A stretch of DNA of 51,766 nt from Cytophagales bacterium (GTDB lineage Bacteria; Bacteroidota; Bacteroidia; Cytophagales; 172606-1). Below the pieces are notes generated by a model. It saw nothing but the letters and a program-made list of their open reading frames with translations, made no database searches and was not told the DNA's origin. Shown here one piece after another: positions 9,125-18,700 of the stretch. The stretch is taken from the NCBI GenBank assembly GCA_030446715.1, contig JAUJMU010000015.1:100953-152718 (forward strand), read 5' to 3'. The position numbers were made by a program, and so were the translations under genes. Numbering within the stretch: position 1 is the first letter of the stretch; each line of letters opens with the position of its first letter.

Positions 9125-9511
9125 ATGGAAGTAGTCAATACAATTGGCAGGAGAAAAACGTCCGTAGCAAGAGTCTACCTGACGTCTGGCAAAGGGGCGA
9201 TCACGGTGAACCACCGGGATGTGAAGAATTATTTCCCTTCCGAAATCCTCCAGACGATCATCAACCAACCTTTCGTTGCCATTCAGGGTGTTGGCAATTA
9301 TGACATCAAGGCCAACATCAAAGGCGGTGGGACTACCGGTCAGGCGGAAGCCCTCCGGATGGCGATTGCCCGGGCACTGGTGGAAGTAAACGCTGAGTTC
9401 CGTCCGGCCCTGAAAAAAGAAGGATTCCTGACCCGCGATCCCCGCATGGTCGAACGTAAGAAGTACGGACGCCGGAAGGCCCGCCGCCGCTTCCAGTTCA
9501 GCAAGCGTTAA
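9125..9511 (+). CDS. rpsI: 30S ribosomal protein S9 (uS9)
   Basis: This small-subunit protein has a C-terminal tail that contacts P-site tRNA. It is 128 residues long, the usual length. It shows the N-terminal NTIGRRKTSVARVYL (about 4-18), the GGGTTGQAEALRMAIARAL signature (about 68-86) and the basic C-terminus KKYGRRKARRRFQFSKR ending in the conserved Lys-Arg. It lies 81 bases downstream of rplM, separated by a hairpin, and is probably in the same transcription unit. Confidence 0.98.
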   Translation: MEVVNTIGRRKTSVARVYLTSGKGAITVNHRDVKNYFPSEILQTIINQPFVAIQGVGNYDIKANIKGGGTTGQAEALRMAIARALVEVNAEFRPALKKEGFLTRDPRMVERKKYGRRKARRRFQFSKR

Positions 9512-9514
9512 TAA

Positions 9515-9600
9515 ATTAGTTATTCGTTGTTCGTTATCAGTTGTTCGTGAAATGAGGATCGGATAACTAACCACGAATAACCAGCAACCAACAACTATTA
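9515..9600. repeat. Low-complexity inverted repeat between rpsI and rpsB
   Basis: TTAGTTATTCGTTGTTCGTTATCAG words on the left face complementary-type words (ACTAACCACGAATAACCAGC, CAACCAACAAC) on the right. Together they form a loose inverted repeat of about 85 bases. It belongs to the same word family as the spacer at 4.2 kb. Confidence 0.5.
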
Positions 9601-9668
9601 CATAAGCGGTGCTTACAGAGACCGGTGCACTGCTTATCGTTTTTCATGTATAATCAATTACACAAAAA

Positions 9669-10487
9669 ATGGCTCAACTACAGTATAAAGACCTGCTCGA
9701 CGCAGGCGTACACTTTGGTCACCTGACCCGCAAGTGGGATCCCAAAATGGCTCCGTATATCTTCATGGAGAAGAACGGAATTCACATCATTGACCTCAAC
9801 AAGACGCTGGCTTCCCTGAACGATGCGTCCAATGCCATCAAGAACATTGTCCGCTCCGGACGCAAGGTGATGTTTGTGGCGACCAAAAAGCAAGCCCAGG
9901 AAGTAGTAAGCGAAGAAGCCCGTCGCCTGAAGATGCCCTTCGTGACCGAACGCTGGCTCGGGGGTATGCTCACCAACTTTACAACCGTGCGCAAGTCGCT
10001 GAAGAAAATGTCTTCCATCGAGAAAATGATGAAGGAAGAGACTTTCGAGAATCTTGCCAAGCGGGAGCGCCTGATGGTTACCCGTGAAAAGGAAAAACTG
10101 ACCCGACTCTTTGGCGGCGTTGCCGACCTGACCCGTCTGCCGGCTGCCCTGTTTGTGGTTGACGTAAAGCGGGAGCACATCGCCGTGGCGGAAGCTACCA
10201 AACTGGGTATTCCCGTATTCGCCATGTGCGATACCAACTCAAACCCTGATCTGGTGGATTTCCCGATCCCGGCCAATGACGATGCATTCAAGTCTATTTC
10301 CCTGATTACCCAGGCAATCGGCCAGGCCATTGAAGAAGGCCTGATGGAGCGCAAGAGAGATAAAGATGATACCCGTCTGCAGGAAGAAGAAGAAGCCCGG
10401 CGTCAGTCCGACGGCGCGGCCCCGAGAACACCGGTAGCCGCCGCCGCCCAGGGAGATGATGCTGAGGAGACCGAAGCAGCCGGATAA
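9669..10487 (+). CDS. rpsB: 30S ribosomal protein S2 (uS2)
   Basis: This small-subunit protein is added late and needed for S1 docking. It has 272 residues. The N-terminus [19 protein letters not shown] (about 8-26) and the [16 protein letters not shown] motif (about 96-111) are diagnostic, as are the central coiled coil (about 115-150) and [27 protein letters not shown] (about 181-207). The last 35 or so residues form a low-complexity acidic and Ala-rich tail, as often seen in Bacteroidota S2. tsf follows after 124 bases that contain a terminator-like hairpin. Confidence 0.98.
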   Translation: MAQLQYKDLLDAGVHFGHLTRKWDPKMAPYIFMEKNGIHIIDLNKTLASLNDASNAIKNIVRSGRKVMFVATKKQAQEVVSEEARRLKMPFVTERWLGGMLTNFTTVRKSLKKMSSIEKMMKEETFENLAKRERLMVTREKEKLTRLFGGVADLTRLPAALFVVDVKREHIAVAEATKLGIPVFAMCDTNSNPDLVDFPIPANDDAFKSISLITQAIGQAIEEGLMERKRDKDDTRLQEEEEARRQSDGAAPRTPVAAAAQGDDAEETEAAG

Positions 10488-10513
10488 ACAGTCGGCTTCC
10501 ATAAAAAAAAGTT

Positions 10514-10556
10514 AAAATTGAACATTGAACTTAACCCTCAGTGTTCAATTTTTTTT
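10514..10556 (+). terminator. Intrinsic terminator-like hairpin between rpsB and tsf
   Basis: AAAATTGAACATTGA (10514-10528) pairs with TCAGTGTTCAATTTT (10538-10552), with one G-U pair and a 9-base loop. TTTT follows directly, giving eight T in a row. It may terminate or attenuate the ribosomal transcript before tsf. The stem is A/T-rich, so efficiency may be partial. Confidence 0.6.
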
Positions 10557-10611
10557 AACAGGTTCACCCGAATTTCCATAGTTTTCTACATCATTTTCTT
10601 AAAAGACCATA

Positions 10612-11442
10612 ATGGCAATCTCCGCACAAGACGTAAACAAACTCCGGCAAATGACAGGTGCCGGTATGATGGATTGTAAAAAAGCCCTTTCCGAGGCAGA
10701 CGGCGATTTTGATGCAGCAATCGATATTCTGCGCAAAAAAGGACAGAAAGTATCCGCGTCCCGTTCCGACCGGGCCACTTCTGAGGGAGCTGTTTTCATT
10801 GCCACCAACGCTGATGCCACCAAAGCAACGTTGCTGGCATTGGGCTGCGAAACTGACTTTGTCGCTAAAAACGAGGCGTTTCAGGCACTGGGCCAGAGAG
10901 TACTGAATACTGCTGTTGTGAACAAACCCGAAACCTCCGGCGAACTGCTGACCATTCACGTGGAAGGCCGCACCATTCAGGATCACCTGACGGATCTGAT
11001 GGGTAAAATCGGAGAGAAAATCGAAGTTGTTGCCTATGAATCGGTAGAGGGTGACAAAGTAGCTACCTATACCCACTCCAACGGCAAGGTTGGCGTGCTG
11101 GTAGCCCTGAAAAACGTAAACGGCGGCAACGTAACGGAAATAGGCAAAGATGTAGCCATGCACATTGCCGCCATGCGTCCGGTTGCCGTTGACAAAGACC
11201 AGGTAGATCCGGGTACTGTACAGCGGGAAATCGAAATTGGCAAGGAGCAGGCCCGCGCCGAAGGAAAACCGGAAGCCATGGTGGAAAAAATCGCTATGGG
11301 CAAGCTGAACAAGTTCTACAAAGACAGCACACTGCTGAATCAGGAATTTGTGAAGGACAACACCAAAACGGTAGCCCAGATACTTGACAGCGTACAGAAA
11401 GGCCTTACGGTCTCCGCTTTCAAGCGTATTCAGATCGGGTAG
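10612..11442 (+). CDS. tsf: Translation elongation factor Ts
   Basis: This is the nucleotide exchange factor for EF-Tu. It has 276 residues. The N-terminal UBA-like domain carries LRQMTGAGMMDCKKAL (about 12-27), and the core carries ALGCETDFVAKNEAFQALG (about 77-95), the two EF-Ts signatures. The dimerisation/core module (about 140-260) includes VALKNVNGGNVTEIGKDVAMHIAAM. It is placed after rpsB as in most bacteria. It ends before a strong bidirectional terminator shared with the convergent amt gene. Confidence 0.98.
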   Translation: MAISAQDVNKLRQMTGAGMMDCKKALSEADGDFDAAIDILRKKGQKVSASRSDRATSEGAVFIATNADATKATLLALGCETDFVAKNEAFQALGQRVLNTAVVNKPETSGELLTIHVEGRTIQDHLTDLMGKIGEKIEVVAYESVEGDKVATYTHSNGKVGVLVALKNVNGGNVTEIGKDVAMHIAAMRPVAVDKDQVDPGTVQREIEIGKEQARAEGKPEAMVEKIAMGKLNKFYKDSTLLNQEFVKDNTKTVAQILDSVQKGLTVSAFKRIQIG

Positions 11443-11446
11443 GGGA

Positions 11447-11613
11447 AGTATTAAGTAGTGGGTATTGAGTAGTAAGAAAACGGTATCAGGTACCCTTTTC
11501 AATACGCCCCGTTTTATATGGATTCAACAAAAAAGCCCTCATTTGAGGGCTTGTTTGTTGAAGTATTCTATCTGAACCAGGTACCATCTACTCAATACCT
11601 GATACTCAATACT
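11447..11613. repeat. Long-range inverted repeat flanking the tsf/amt terminator
   Basis: AGTATTAAGTAGTGGG and TATTGAGTAG (11447-11472) face CTACTCAATACCTGATACTCAATACT (11588-11613), an imperfect 26-base inverted pair about 115 bases apart. The terminator lies between them. The GTATTGAGTAG words belong to the low-complexity spacer-repeat class seen elsewhere in the window. Confidence 0.5.
11533..11557. terminator. Bidirectional intrinsic terminator between tsf and amt
   Basis: AAGCCCTC (11533-11540) and GAGGGCTT (11545-11552) form a perfect 8-bp stem with an ATTT loop. An A-run precedes it and TTGTTTG follows it. It can serve both tsf (plus strand) and amt (minus strand). Confidence 0.85.
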
Positions 11614-11617
11614 CCTT

Positions 11618-12940
11618 TCACGCTTCGATCAGCATTTCGTCGTGCTGGCTGATGTCCAGACCAACTTTTTCTTCCTCCTCTGTCACGCGGAGGGGAGAAA
11701 TCTTGTTGGTCACCACCAGCAGCAGGTAAGACATGCCGAAGGCGAAAGCTGACACCAGTACCAGTGCAAGGAGGTGCTTGAGGAAAAGGGCGGTTTCGCC
11801 GAAAAGAAGTCCCTGCTCAGTAACGGCCCCATTGATTGCCGTGCTGGCAAACAGACCGGTCATGACCATACCGACCATGCCACCGATGCCGTGGCATGGG
11901 AATACGTCCAGGGTATCGTCCACGAGGTTAGACTTTGATTTCCAGTGGGCGAAGAAGTTGCTGATGATACCGGCAATGGTGCCGATAAAGATACTCACGG
12001 GTACAGTCACAAAACCGGCTGCCGGCGTAATGGCGACCAGACCCACCACGGCGCCGATGCAGAAGCCAAGCGCAGAAAGTTTTTTGCCTTTTGCCATGTC
12101 AAACAGCACCCACGACAGACCCGCAGCGGCGGCCGCGATGTTGGTGGTGGCAAAAGCAGTAACTGCCAGCGGAGAAGCACTCAGGGCAGAACCAGCGTTG
12201 AAGCCAAACCAGCCGAACCACAGCAGACCCGTTCCCAGCAGCACGAAAGGAATGTTGGCCGGCGGGTGAATCTCCTTCAGTTCCAGCGTTTTTCTTTTCT
12301 TCAGAAACATGGCAGCGGCCAGCGCCGCCCAGCCGGCGGACATGTGAACTACCGTACCACCGGCAAAGTCCAGTACACCCATTTTAAAGAAAAAGCCATC
12401 CGCGTGCCAGGTCATGTGCGCCAGCGGAGCGTATACCAGTACGCTGAAAAGCACGATAAAGATCATGTAACCCTTGAAATGCACCCTTTCGGCAAAGGCA
12501 CCCGTGATCAGCGCAGGCGTGATGATGGCAAACTTCAACTGAAAAAAAGCAAATAAGGCCATCGGAATGGTGCCCCAAAGCGCACCGTCCAGCACACCTT
12601 TGAACATGAAGTGCGTAGCGGGGTTGCCAATGAAGCCCCCAACGGTGTCGCCGAAAGCAAGGCTGTAGCCTACTACCACCCACAGGACGCTGATAATGCC
12701 CATGGAAACGAAGCTTTGCAGCATCGTGGAAATCACGTTACGGGAGTTTACCATTCCGCCGTAGAAAAAGGCCAGACCCGGAGTCATCAGCAGCACAAGG
12801 GCGGAGGCAGTCAGCATCCAGGCCACATCGGCCGGATTCATGCCTTCTGTTATTATTTTAGTGGGTACAGACGGCATAAATACCGCAAGGAGGCTGACTG
12901 CCAGCAGAATCAGCAGCGGAAGAACTGTTCTTTTGTTCAT
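11618..12940 (-). CDS. amt: Amt/Mep/Rh family ammonium transporter
   Basis: This 440-residue inner-membrane channel carries ammonium/ammonia. It has an N-terminal signal-like helix plus about 11 membrane segments. It shows the family stretch SALVLLMTPGLAFFYGGMV (about 46-64), the substrate-path region HMSAGWAALAAAM (about 184-196) and the C-terminal signature DDTLDVFPCHGIGGMVG (about 338-354). A hydrophilic tail ending in an acidic stretch follows. It is the last gene of a minus-strand group porin-DUF4468-amt (gap 68 bases). The usual P-II partner (glnB/glnK) is not adjacent. The group diverges from gltBD, which suggests shared nitrogen control. Confidence 0.96.
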   Translation of the reverse strand: MNKRTVLPLLILLAVSLLAVFMPSVPTKIITEGMNPADVAWMLTASALVLLMTPGLAFFYGGMVNSRNVISTMLQSFVSMGIISVLWVVVGYSLAFGDTVGGFIGNPATHFMFKGVLDGALWGTIPMALFAFFQLKFAIITPALITGAFAERVHFKGYMIFIVLFSVLVYAPLAHMTWHADGFFFKMGVLDFAGGTVVHMSAGWAALAAAMFLKKRKTLELKEIHPPANIPFVLLGTGLLWFGWFGFNAGSALSASPLAVTAFATTNIAAAAAGLSWVLFDMAKGKKLSALGFCIGAVVGLVAITPAAGFVTVPVSIFIGTIAGIISNFFAHWKSKSNLVDDTLDVFPCHGIGGMVGMVMTGLFASTAINGAVTEQGLLFGETALFLKHLLALVLVSAFAFGMSYLLLVVTNKISPLRVTEEEEKVGLDISQHDEMLIEA

Positions 12941-13008
12941 TGGAATAAATAGTTAAGGTTAGATGAATTCAGATGCAGGTGATGAAAGGTTAGATTTAGT
13001 CAGTTGCG

Positions 13009-13587
13009 TTACCATTTTTCGGAGATTACGGCGCTTTTGGCAATTTTTTCCTCTTCCGGCGTTTTGTTCTTCATGCCGGCTTTCAGTCCGGCGGCCAGTT
13101 CAGTTGCCGCCTGCAGGGCAGCTTCCCGGTGTCCTTCCCACGTTTTCTGCCAGCCCGGTGCTTTCGTGTCTTCCAGCGGCCTGGTCCTGCCGGTTGGCAC
13201 CATTTTGTAAGTGCGGTCCATGTGGTAGTAGTGAAACACAAAGTCACTGAGGTAGAAGCGGTACCGGCTGTTCTTGATCTGCAGCACCAGCCGGCAGGTG
13301 ATGGTGCCGTGTAGCTGTTTAGAGATATAACCTTTGGCGTAAACCGGGAACTCGTAAGCAGCTGTAAGCCGGTAAGCAGCGGTATCGCCGTTGGTTTCGT
13401 CCTGCCACGAGGACAGCTTCTCCGACAGCCATTTGATCGCATTGGCGTACAATGCCTTTTTCGGCAGCGGGTCGGTCTGCACAACCTCATAAAAAACTAC
13501 CTTGCCGTTTTCACCGGTTGGCAATCCCTGGCCGGATACCCCGATCAGGGGAGTGAGGAGAAGGAGCAGTGTGGTAAGGACTTTCAT
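13009..13587 (-). CDS. DUF4468-like secreted protein
   Basis: This 192-residue protein has a clear signal peptide (MKVLTTLLLLLTPLIGVSG). The body matches my memory of DUF4468 (TBP-like fold) proteins of Bacteroidota: a start around VVFYEVVQTDPLPKKALY, WLSEKL near residue 50, then TAAYEFPVY and a strand-rich region (TITCRLVLQIKNSRYRFYLSD). The function of the family is unknown. It sits 29 bases downstream of the porin gene and 68 bases upstream of amt on the same strand, so it is probably co-transcribed. That would make it a periplasmic or outer-membrane accessory of the ammonium operon, which is inference only. Confidence 0.65.
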   Translation of the reverse strand: MKVLTTLLLLLTPLIGVSGQGLPTGENGKVVFYEVVQTDPLPKKALYANAIKWLSEKLSSWQDETNGDTAAYRLTAAYEFPVYAKGYISKQLHGTITCRLVLQIKNSRYRFYLSDFVFHYYHMDRTYKMVPTGRTRPLEDTKAPGWQKTWEGHREAALQAATELAAGLKAGMKNKTPEEEKIAKSAVISEKW

Positions 13588-13616
13588 ACCGAAAAAGACT
13601 TTGTAGAACTTGCGGA

Positions 13617-14816
13617 TCAGAACTTATAGATGAATGCGACACCTACAGTTGTCTGAGAATTGTTGGTGAAGTTGCCGCTTGTGTCTTCGAATTGCTGGAA
13701 GGAATCCATACCGGGGCCGTCTACCTTTTTCACCATATCCATCCGTACCTCAGGCTTGAGCAGCAGGTGGCCTTCCGCCAGGGTGATGTTACCCGTGGCA
13801 GTGAGTGAGGTTACGTTGGTGCCGGCAAGGATATCATTTCCTTCTTCGTCCTCGCCGATTTTGGCTTTCAGGTACTGGACACCGGAGGTATTATCGAAAA
13901 CTTCGCCTCTTACACCAAGGGCAAACACATCGGAAATGGCGTAGTTGGTGTACACAGCCGCTCCGCCCCAGGTCTGGGCATCCGATTTCTTCACTTTATA
14001 ACTTCCATAGGCCGAGTTCAGTCCCACCAGCCAGCGGTCGGTGACCTGGTAACTGGTGGTAAGGTCAATCATCTGCTTGAGGCTGCCCAGTTCGGGGCTG
14101 GCATTGATCGGTTGTCCGTTGGCCGGAGAATCTTCGTTGCCGCCGATCCAGTTCAGGTACACGTTCCAGCCGCTTACCGGCGAGAGGTACAACTGGGCAA
14201 TGGCGGTCTTGAACTTGTTGTTGTCAAAGTTGGCATCCCAGTTATTCACGATTCCCGCCATAAACCCAACCCTATCGCTGAGGGCGTAATTGGCTTTAAT
14301 GCCCATGTGGTAGAATGGGCCGTTGGCAAAAAGGTTGGAAAGCGAATAGTTGAAGTTGACCGGTGCATCGATTACTTCATAGCCGATGTGCGTCCCAAAC
14401 TGACCCGCTGTAAAGCTCAGTTTGGAGGTGGCCTTGTAGGTGAAGTAAGCCTGCTTGATGGCGAGGGCAGTGGAGGTACGTGCCGCTGCGTTAGGGCTGA
14501 TAACATTTCCGTAGTTGCCAAGGTCTGCATTGGGGCCAAATACCAGATCAACCACCGCTTCCGATCTGGAATTGGAATAGGCAACGCGGGTCTGGGCCAG
14601 ACCCAGCTGGAACTGTCCTTCCCGCTGATCAAAAACCCGGGCAAAGGTCGAGTATCCGTAATTAGAGCCGGACAAGGGGTTGTTCAGATTCTTGAAGTAG
14701 TAGGTGTCGAGGTAACCCGAGAATGAAAACTGGCCCTTTGTTGCAGTTGAATCCTGCGCGTGAGCTTGCAGAAGGGACAATACAACAAGGGTGAGACAGT
14801 AAATTGTTTTTTTCAT
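13617..14816 (-). CDS. Outer-membrane porin, OmpL-like beta-barrel (porin-2 type)
   Basis: This 399-residue protein has a signal peptide (MKKTIYCLTLVVLSLLQAHA) and then a barrel made of alternating amphipathic strands. FSFSGYLDTYYFKN near residue 30 and TAGQFGTHIGYEVIDAP near 138 are typical of the beta-barrel porin-2 (OmpL-like) family. The last residues (TTVGVAFIYKF) end in the C-terminal Phe of outer-membrane barrels. In Bacteroidota such porins often sit beside amt, and here it is the first gene of porin-DUF4468-amt. It may admit small nitrogenous solutes, but that is inferred from context. A TACATTTG box on the minus strand (14935-14942) could be its -7 element, though no well-spaced -33 was found. 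Confidence 0.82.
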   Translation of the reverse strand: MKKTIYCLTLVVLSLLQAHAQDSTATKGQFSFSGYLDTYYFKNLNNPLSGSNYGYSTFARVFDQREGQFQLGLAQTRVAYSNSRSEAVVDLVFGPNADLGNYGNVISPNAAARTSTALAIKQAYFTYKATSKLSFTAGQFGTHIGYEVIDAPVNFNYSLSNLFANGPFYHMGIKANYALSDRVGFMAGIVNNWDANFDNNKFKTAIAQLYLSPVSGWNVYLNWIGGNEDSPANGQPINASPELGSLKQMIDLTTSYQVTDRWLVGLNSAYGSYKVKKSDAQTWGGAAVYTNYAISDVFALGVRGEVFDNTSGVQYLKAKIGEDEEGNDILAGTNVTSLTATGNITLAEGHLLLKPEVRMDMVKKVDGPGMDSFQQFEDTSGNFTNNSQTTVGVAFIYKF

Positions 14817-15056
14817 AGGTCAGTCAGGTAAGGGTAAAATTAAGTTATGTTCAAATCACGGGGCTAAAAAAGCAAAGCAATACAAATTTTACAAGAACTG
14901 AGTTAAATTTTAAAGATGTTTTTTCAAATGTAGACCTTTTTTTGAACAAATGACTATCTGCGAAGGGTCAATTTTAAAATAAGATTTTTTTTGATAAAAG
15001 TAAAAATAGATCGGTTTTTGTGTTTAAATTATAATAAATATTTATTTCGCAAGATA

Positions 15057-15102
15057 GCCGGCAGCGTGGCAAGTAAAGTTGCCCTGCACGGCGGCCTTTT
15101 TT
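15057..15102 (+). terminator. Predicted intrinsic terminator inside the gltB upstream spacer
   Basis: GCCGGCAG pairs with CTGC-A-CGGC and GGCAA pairs with TTGCC around a GTAAAG loop (15057-15092). A GGCC spacer and six T follow. The position is about 610 bases before gltB and more than 240 bases from the porin start, so it fits no annotated gene end. It may end a small RNA or act as an attenuator. Confidence 0.45.
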
Positions 15103-15511
15103 CTATACAGGGATAGGCCATTTTCGGGGGAATACACAGGAAAAAGCGTGTTTTTATACGTTCAGAATGAAACCGATACTGAGGGAGGGGCAGTGGTGAA
15201 AAAACATCGGGCCTGCCAGGTGAGGTGATGTCACTCCACCGGATTGCGCGAAATCCATGCTGTCTGGTCAGGGACAGACAAGGGGTAACAGACTGACTTG
15301 AGGCTTGCCCGGCAGCATCTCTGCCGGAAAAAATCCCGTGATCAGGTAAGGTTTACCGCCCGTTTATGCTTTCAGCCGGGCAGGTTACGCTTATTTCAGG
15401 CATGCAACTGCCTGAGCCGGGAAAATTTACGGCGGTTCCCAAATTGAACTTATTCAATATCAAACTTGATATTTTGAATTTTTTTCAAAATTAATAAGCC
15501 CCTGCTGAGCA

Positions 15512-15529
15512 AATAATAATATTATTATT
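15512..15529. promoter_or_regulatory. Perfect 18-bp A/T palindrome upstream of gltB
   Basis: AATAATAAT ATTATTATT is a perfect palindrome about 185 bases before the gltB start. It could be a regulator site or simply A/T-rich promoter DNA. Confidence 0.35.
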
Positions 15530-15714
15530 ATCTTTCATATCAGTACTTCCCATTTTTATTTTGGCTTTTGACAATTTATCAAAATTAAAAGGTAGTCTGA
15601 GGTTCATAATTAGCAGGTAAGTATTGATACACTTCTGCAAAGCCAAATTTTTTTGAACCAATCTGTGGTAATAGTATTTTTCCGCTATATAATATCAAAA
15701 TACATATACTCATA

Positions 15715-18700
15715 ATGATGATCGATTCTTTTGAAGGTTTATACCGCCCTGAATTCGAACATGACGCCTGCGGCATCGGTTTTCTGGCCAATCTGAAAGG
15801 CCGGAAATCCCATCAGATCGTAGAAAATGCCATTCAGATGCTGACGCGGATGGATCACCGCGGCGCCTGCGGCTGTGAATCAAATACCGGGGACGGGGCA
15901 GGCATTCTGATCCAGATGCCGCACGAATTTTTTCTGGATGAATGCACCAAACTTGGCTTCTCCCTGCCGCCCTACGGCGGGTATGGAGTAGGCATGGTCT
16001 ATTTCCCCAAAGATGAAAAGCTGCGCGAAGAGTGCCGTACGATCCTCAACCGCAAGATCAGGCAACTGAAGCTGGAGCTGATCGGCTACCGGGTGGTGCC
16101 CTCTGTAAACGGGGACCTGGGTGAAACCGCTCTTTCCAAAGAACCGGTAATGGAGCAGGTGTTCATTGGCCGGCCGGCCCATATTCCTGATCCGGATGAT
16201 TTTGAGCGGAAACTGTTTGTGCTGCGCAATTACAGTACCCGCATCATCAATGAATCAGTGCAGGACGTAAAAGGCGATTTCTACTTCGCTTCTCTTTCCT
16301 ACAAGACCATCGTTTACAAAGGCCAGCTTACCACTGGTCAGTTGGGGCCTTACTTTCCCGATCTGCACAACGAGGCGGTGGTTTCGGCCCTTGCCGTGAT
16401 TCATTCCCGTTTTTCAACCAATACCTTCCCTTCGTGGAAACTGGCCCAGCCCTTCCGGTACCTGGCCCACAATGGCGAAATCAACACCGTAAAGGGCAAC
16501 GTCACCTGGTTTACGGCGTCCGAAACCATGTTTGAGTCGGCGTATTTCTCCAAAGAAGAACTCGATATGCTCAGGCCGGTCTGCAACCCTTCGCAGTCCG
16601 ACTCAGCTAACCTTGACAACGTCATCGAAACGCTGGTGATGAGCGGCCGGTCACTGCCGCACGTGATGATGATGCTCATTCCCGAAGCCTGGGACGGCAA
16701 CGAAGGCATGGACCCGAAACGCCGGGCATTTTACGAATACCACGCCGCCCTGATGGAGCCCTGGGACGGTCCCGCTTCCATCACCTTTACCGACGGCAAA
16801 ATCGTGGGTGCTACGCTGGACCGCAACGGCCTGCGTCCTTCCCGCTACGTGGTCACCAGCGACGACCTTGTGATCATGGCCTCCGAAGTGGGCGTACTTG
16901 ACATTGACCAGTCAAAGGTGGTGATGAAGGGCCGCCTGCAGCCGGGCCGGATGTTTATCGTGGACCTTGAGAAAGGCCGGATTCTGAGCGACGAGGAAGT
17001 AAAAGACGAAATCTGTTCCCGCCATCCGTACGAAAAATGGCTGAAGGAATACAAGATCAAGCTGGCCGATGTGCCTGAGCCTCAGGGTGAATTCAAGCGT
17101 TCCGACGCCGTTACCCTGCTCAAGCGGCAACTATCCTTCGGGTATACTTCTGAAGACCTGAAAATGATCCTCGGCCCGATGTCCCTGAGTGGCTACGAGG
17201 CCCTGGGCTCCATGGGTGTAGATACGCCCCTGGCCGTTCTGTCGGACCAGAGCCAGCACCTTTCCTATTATTTCAAGCAGCTTTTTGCCCAGGTCACCAA
17301 TCCGCCCATCGATCCGATCCGGGAGCGGATGGTCATGTCGCTGCTCTCCTACGTGGGCGGTTCGCAGAACCTGCTCAGCGAAGGGCCCAGGCACTGCCAT
17401 ACCCTTGAACTGCCCCAACCGGTGCTGACCAACGCCGATCTGGAAAAGATCCGCTACATTGACCACCATGGCTTTCAGACCAAAACGATTTACACCTACT
17501 TCCGCGCCGACGGCAAGCCCGGGGCTTTGGAAAGAGCCCTCGACCGGATCTGCCGCTACGCCGTGGACGCCGTGGAAGAAGATTTCTCGATCATACTGCT
17601 CTCTGACCGGAGCTTTGACTCCAGCCATGCCCAGATGCCTTCCCTGCTGGCTGTTTCGGCGGTACACCACCACCTGATCCGCAAGGGAATACGCGGCAAA
17701 GTGGGCATCATCGTGGAGGCTGGCGACGTGTGGGAAACGCACCATTTCGCTACGCTGCTCGGCTACGGCGCTTCGGGCGTAAACCCGTACCTGGCGTACG
17801 AAACCATATCTGACCTGAAGCGGAAAGGTATGCTGGAAACCGACCTTTCCGAAGACCAGCTGCACGCCAATTACGTAAAGGCTGTCGGCAAGGAACTGCT
17901 CAAGATCTTCTCCAAAATGGGTATCTCCACGCTGCAGTCGTACCAGGGCGCCCAGATTTTTGAAGCCCTCGGCATCAGCAAGGCAGTCATTGACCGCTAC
18001 TTTACCCGCACCGTGTCGCGCATCGGCGGCATGACCCTGGACGATATTGCCCGGGAAACCCTGGTGAAGCACCGGCTGGCGTTCCCGGTGGAGCCGGCGG
18101 CCAACCCGCAACTCGAAGTCGGCGGCGTGTATCAGTGGAAACTGCGCGGCGAACACCACTTGTTCAATCCGCAGACCATTCACCTGCTGCAGCAGTCCAC
18201 AAAGACCAGCGACTACGGCCTGTTTAAGAAGTATTCCCGGCTGGTGGATGACCAGTCGCAGAAGGCGCTGACGCTGAGGGGCTTGTTTAAGTTCAAGCCG
18301 GGTAAGCCTATCCCCGTTGAGGAGGTAGAACCGATTGAAAGTATCTTCAGGCGGTTTGCGACCGGTGCCATGTCCTTTGGTTCCATTTCGCACGAGGCGC
18401 ACAGCACCCTTGCGGTTGCCATGAACCGCATCGGTGGCCGGAGCAATTCCGGCGAGGGGGGAGAAGACGAGGCGCGTTTCCACCGCAAGCCCAACGGCGA
18501 CTGGGAAAACTCCGCCATCAAGCAGGTGGCTTCCGGCCGCTTCGGCGTCACCAGCTACTACCTCACCAACGCCGCCGAACTGCAGATCAAGATGGCGCAG
18601 GGAGCCAAGCCGGGTGAAGGCGGGCAGCTGCCGGGCCACAAGGTTGATGAGTGGATCGGCCGGGTGCGTCACTCCACGCCGGGCGTCGGGCTCATTTCGC

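Larger units (their letters stand above)
14817..15714. other. Long divergent spacer between porin-amt and gltBD
   Basis: About 900 bases without a credible protein gene lie between two divergent nitrogen-assimilation units. The flanks are A/T-rich, while the middle (about 15055-15440) is G/C-rich with several hairpins. One looks like an intrinsic terminator (15057-15102). Another is CCGGCAG/CTGCCGG (15309-15315 with 15321-15327). A perfect A/T palindrome lies at 15512-15529. The G/C-rich middle could be a small RNA or leader region, but nothing here proves transcription. Confidence 0.5.

Noticed and set aside
14950-15450. A known riboswitch or glnA-type motif in the gltB upstream spacer
   Set aside because: I found hairpins but no core matching a known class; only the terminator-like hairpin was kept.
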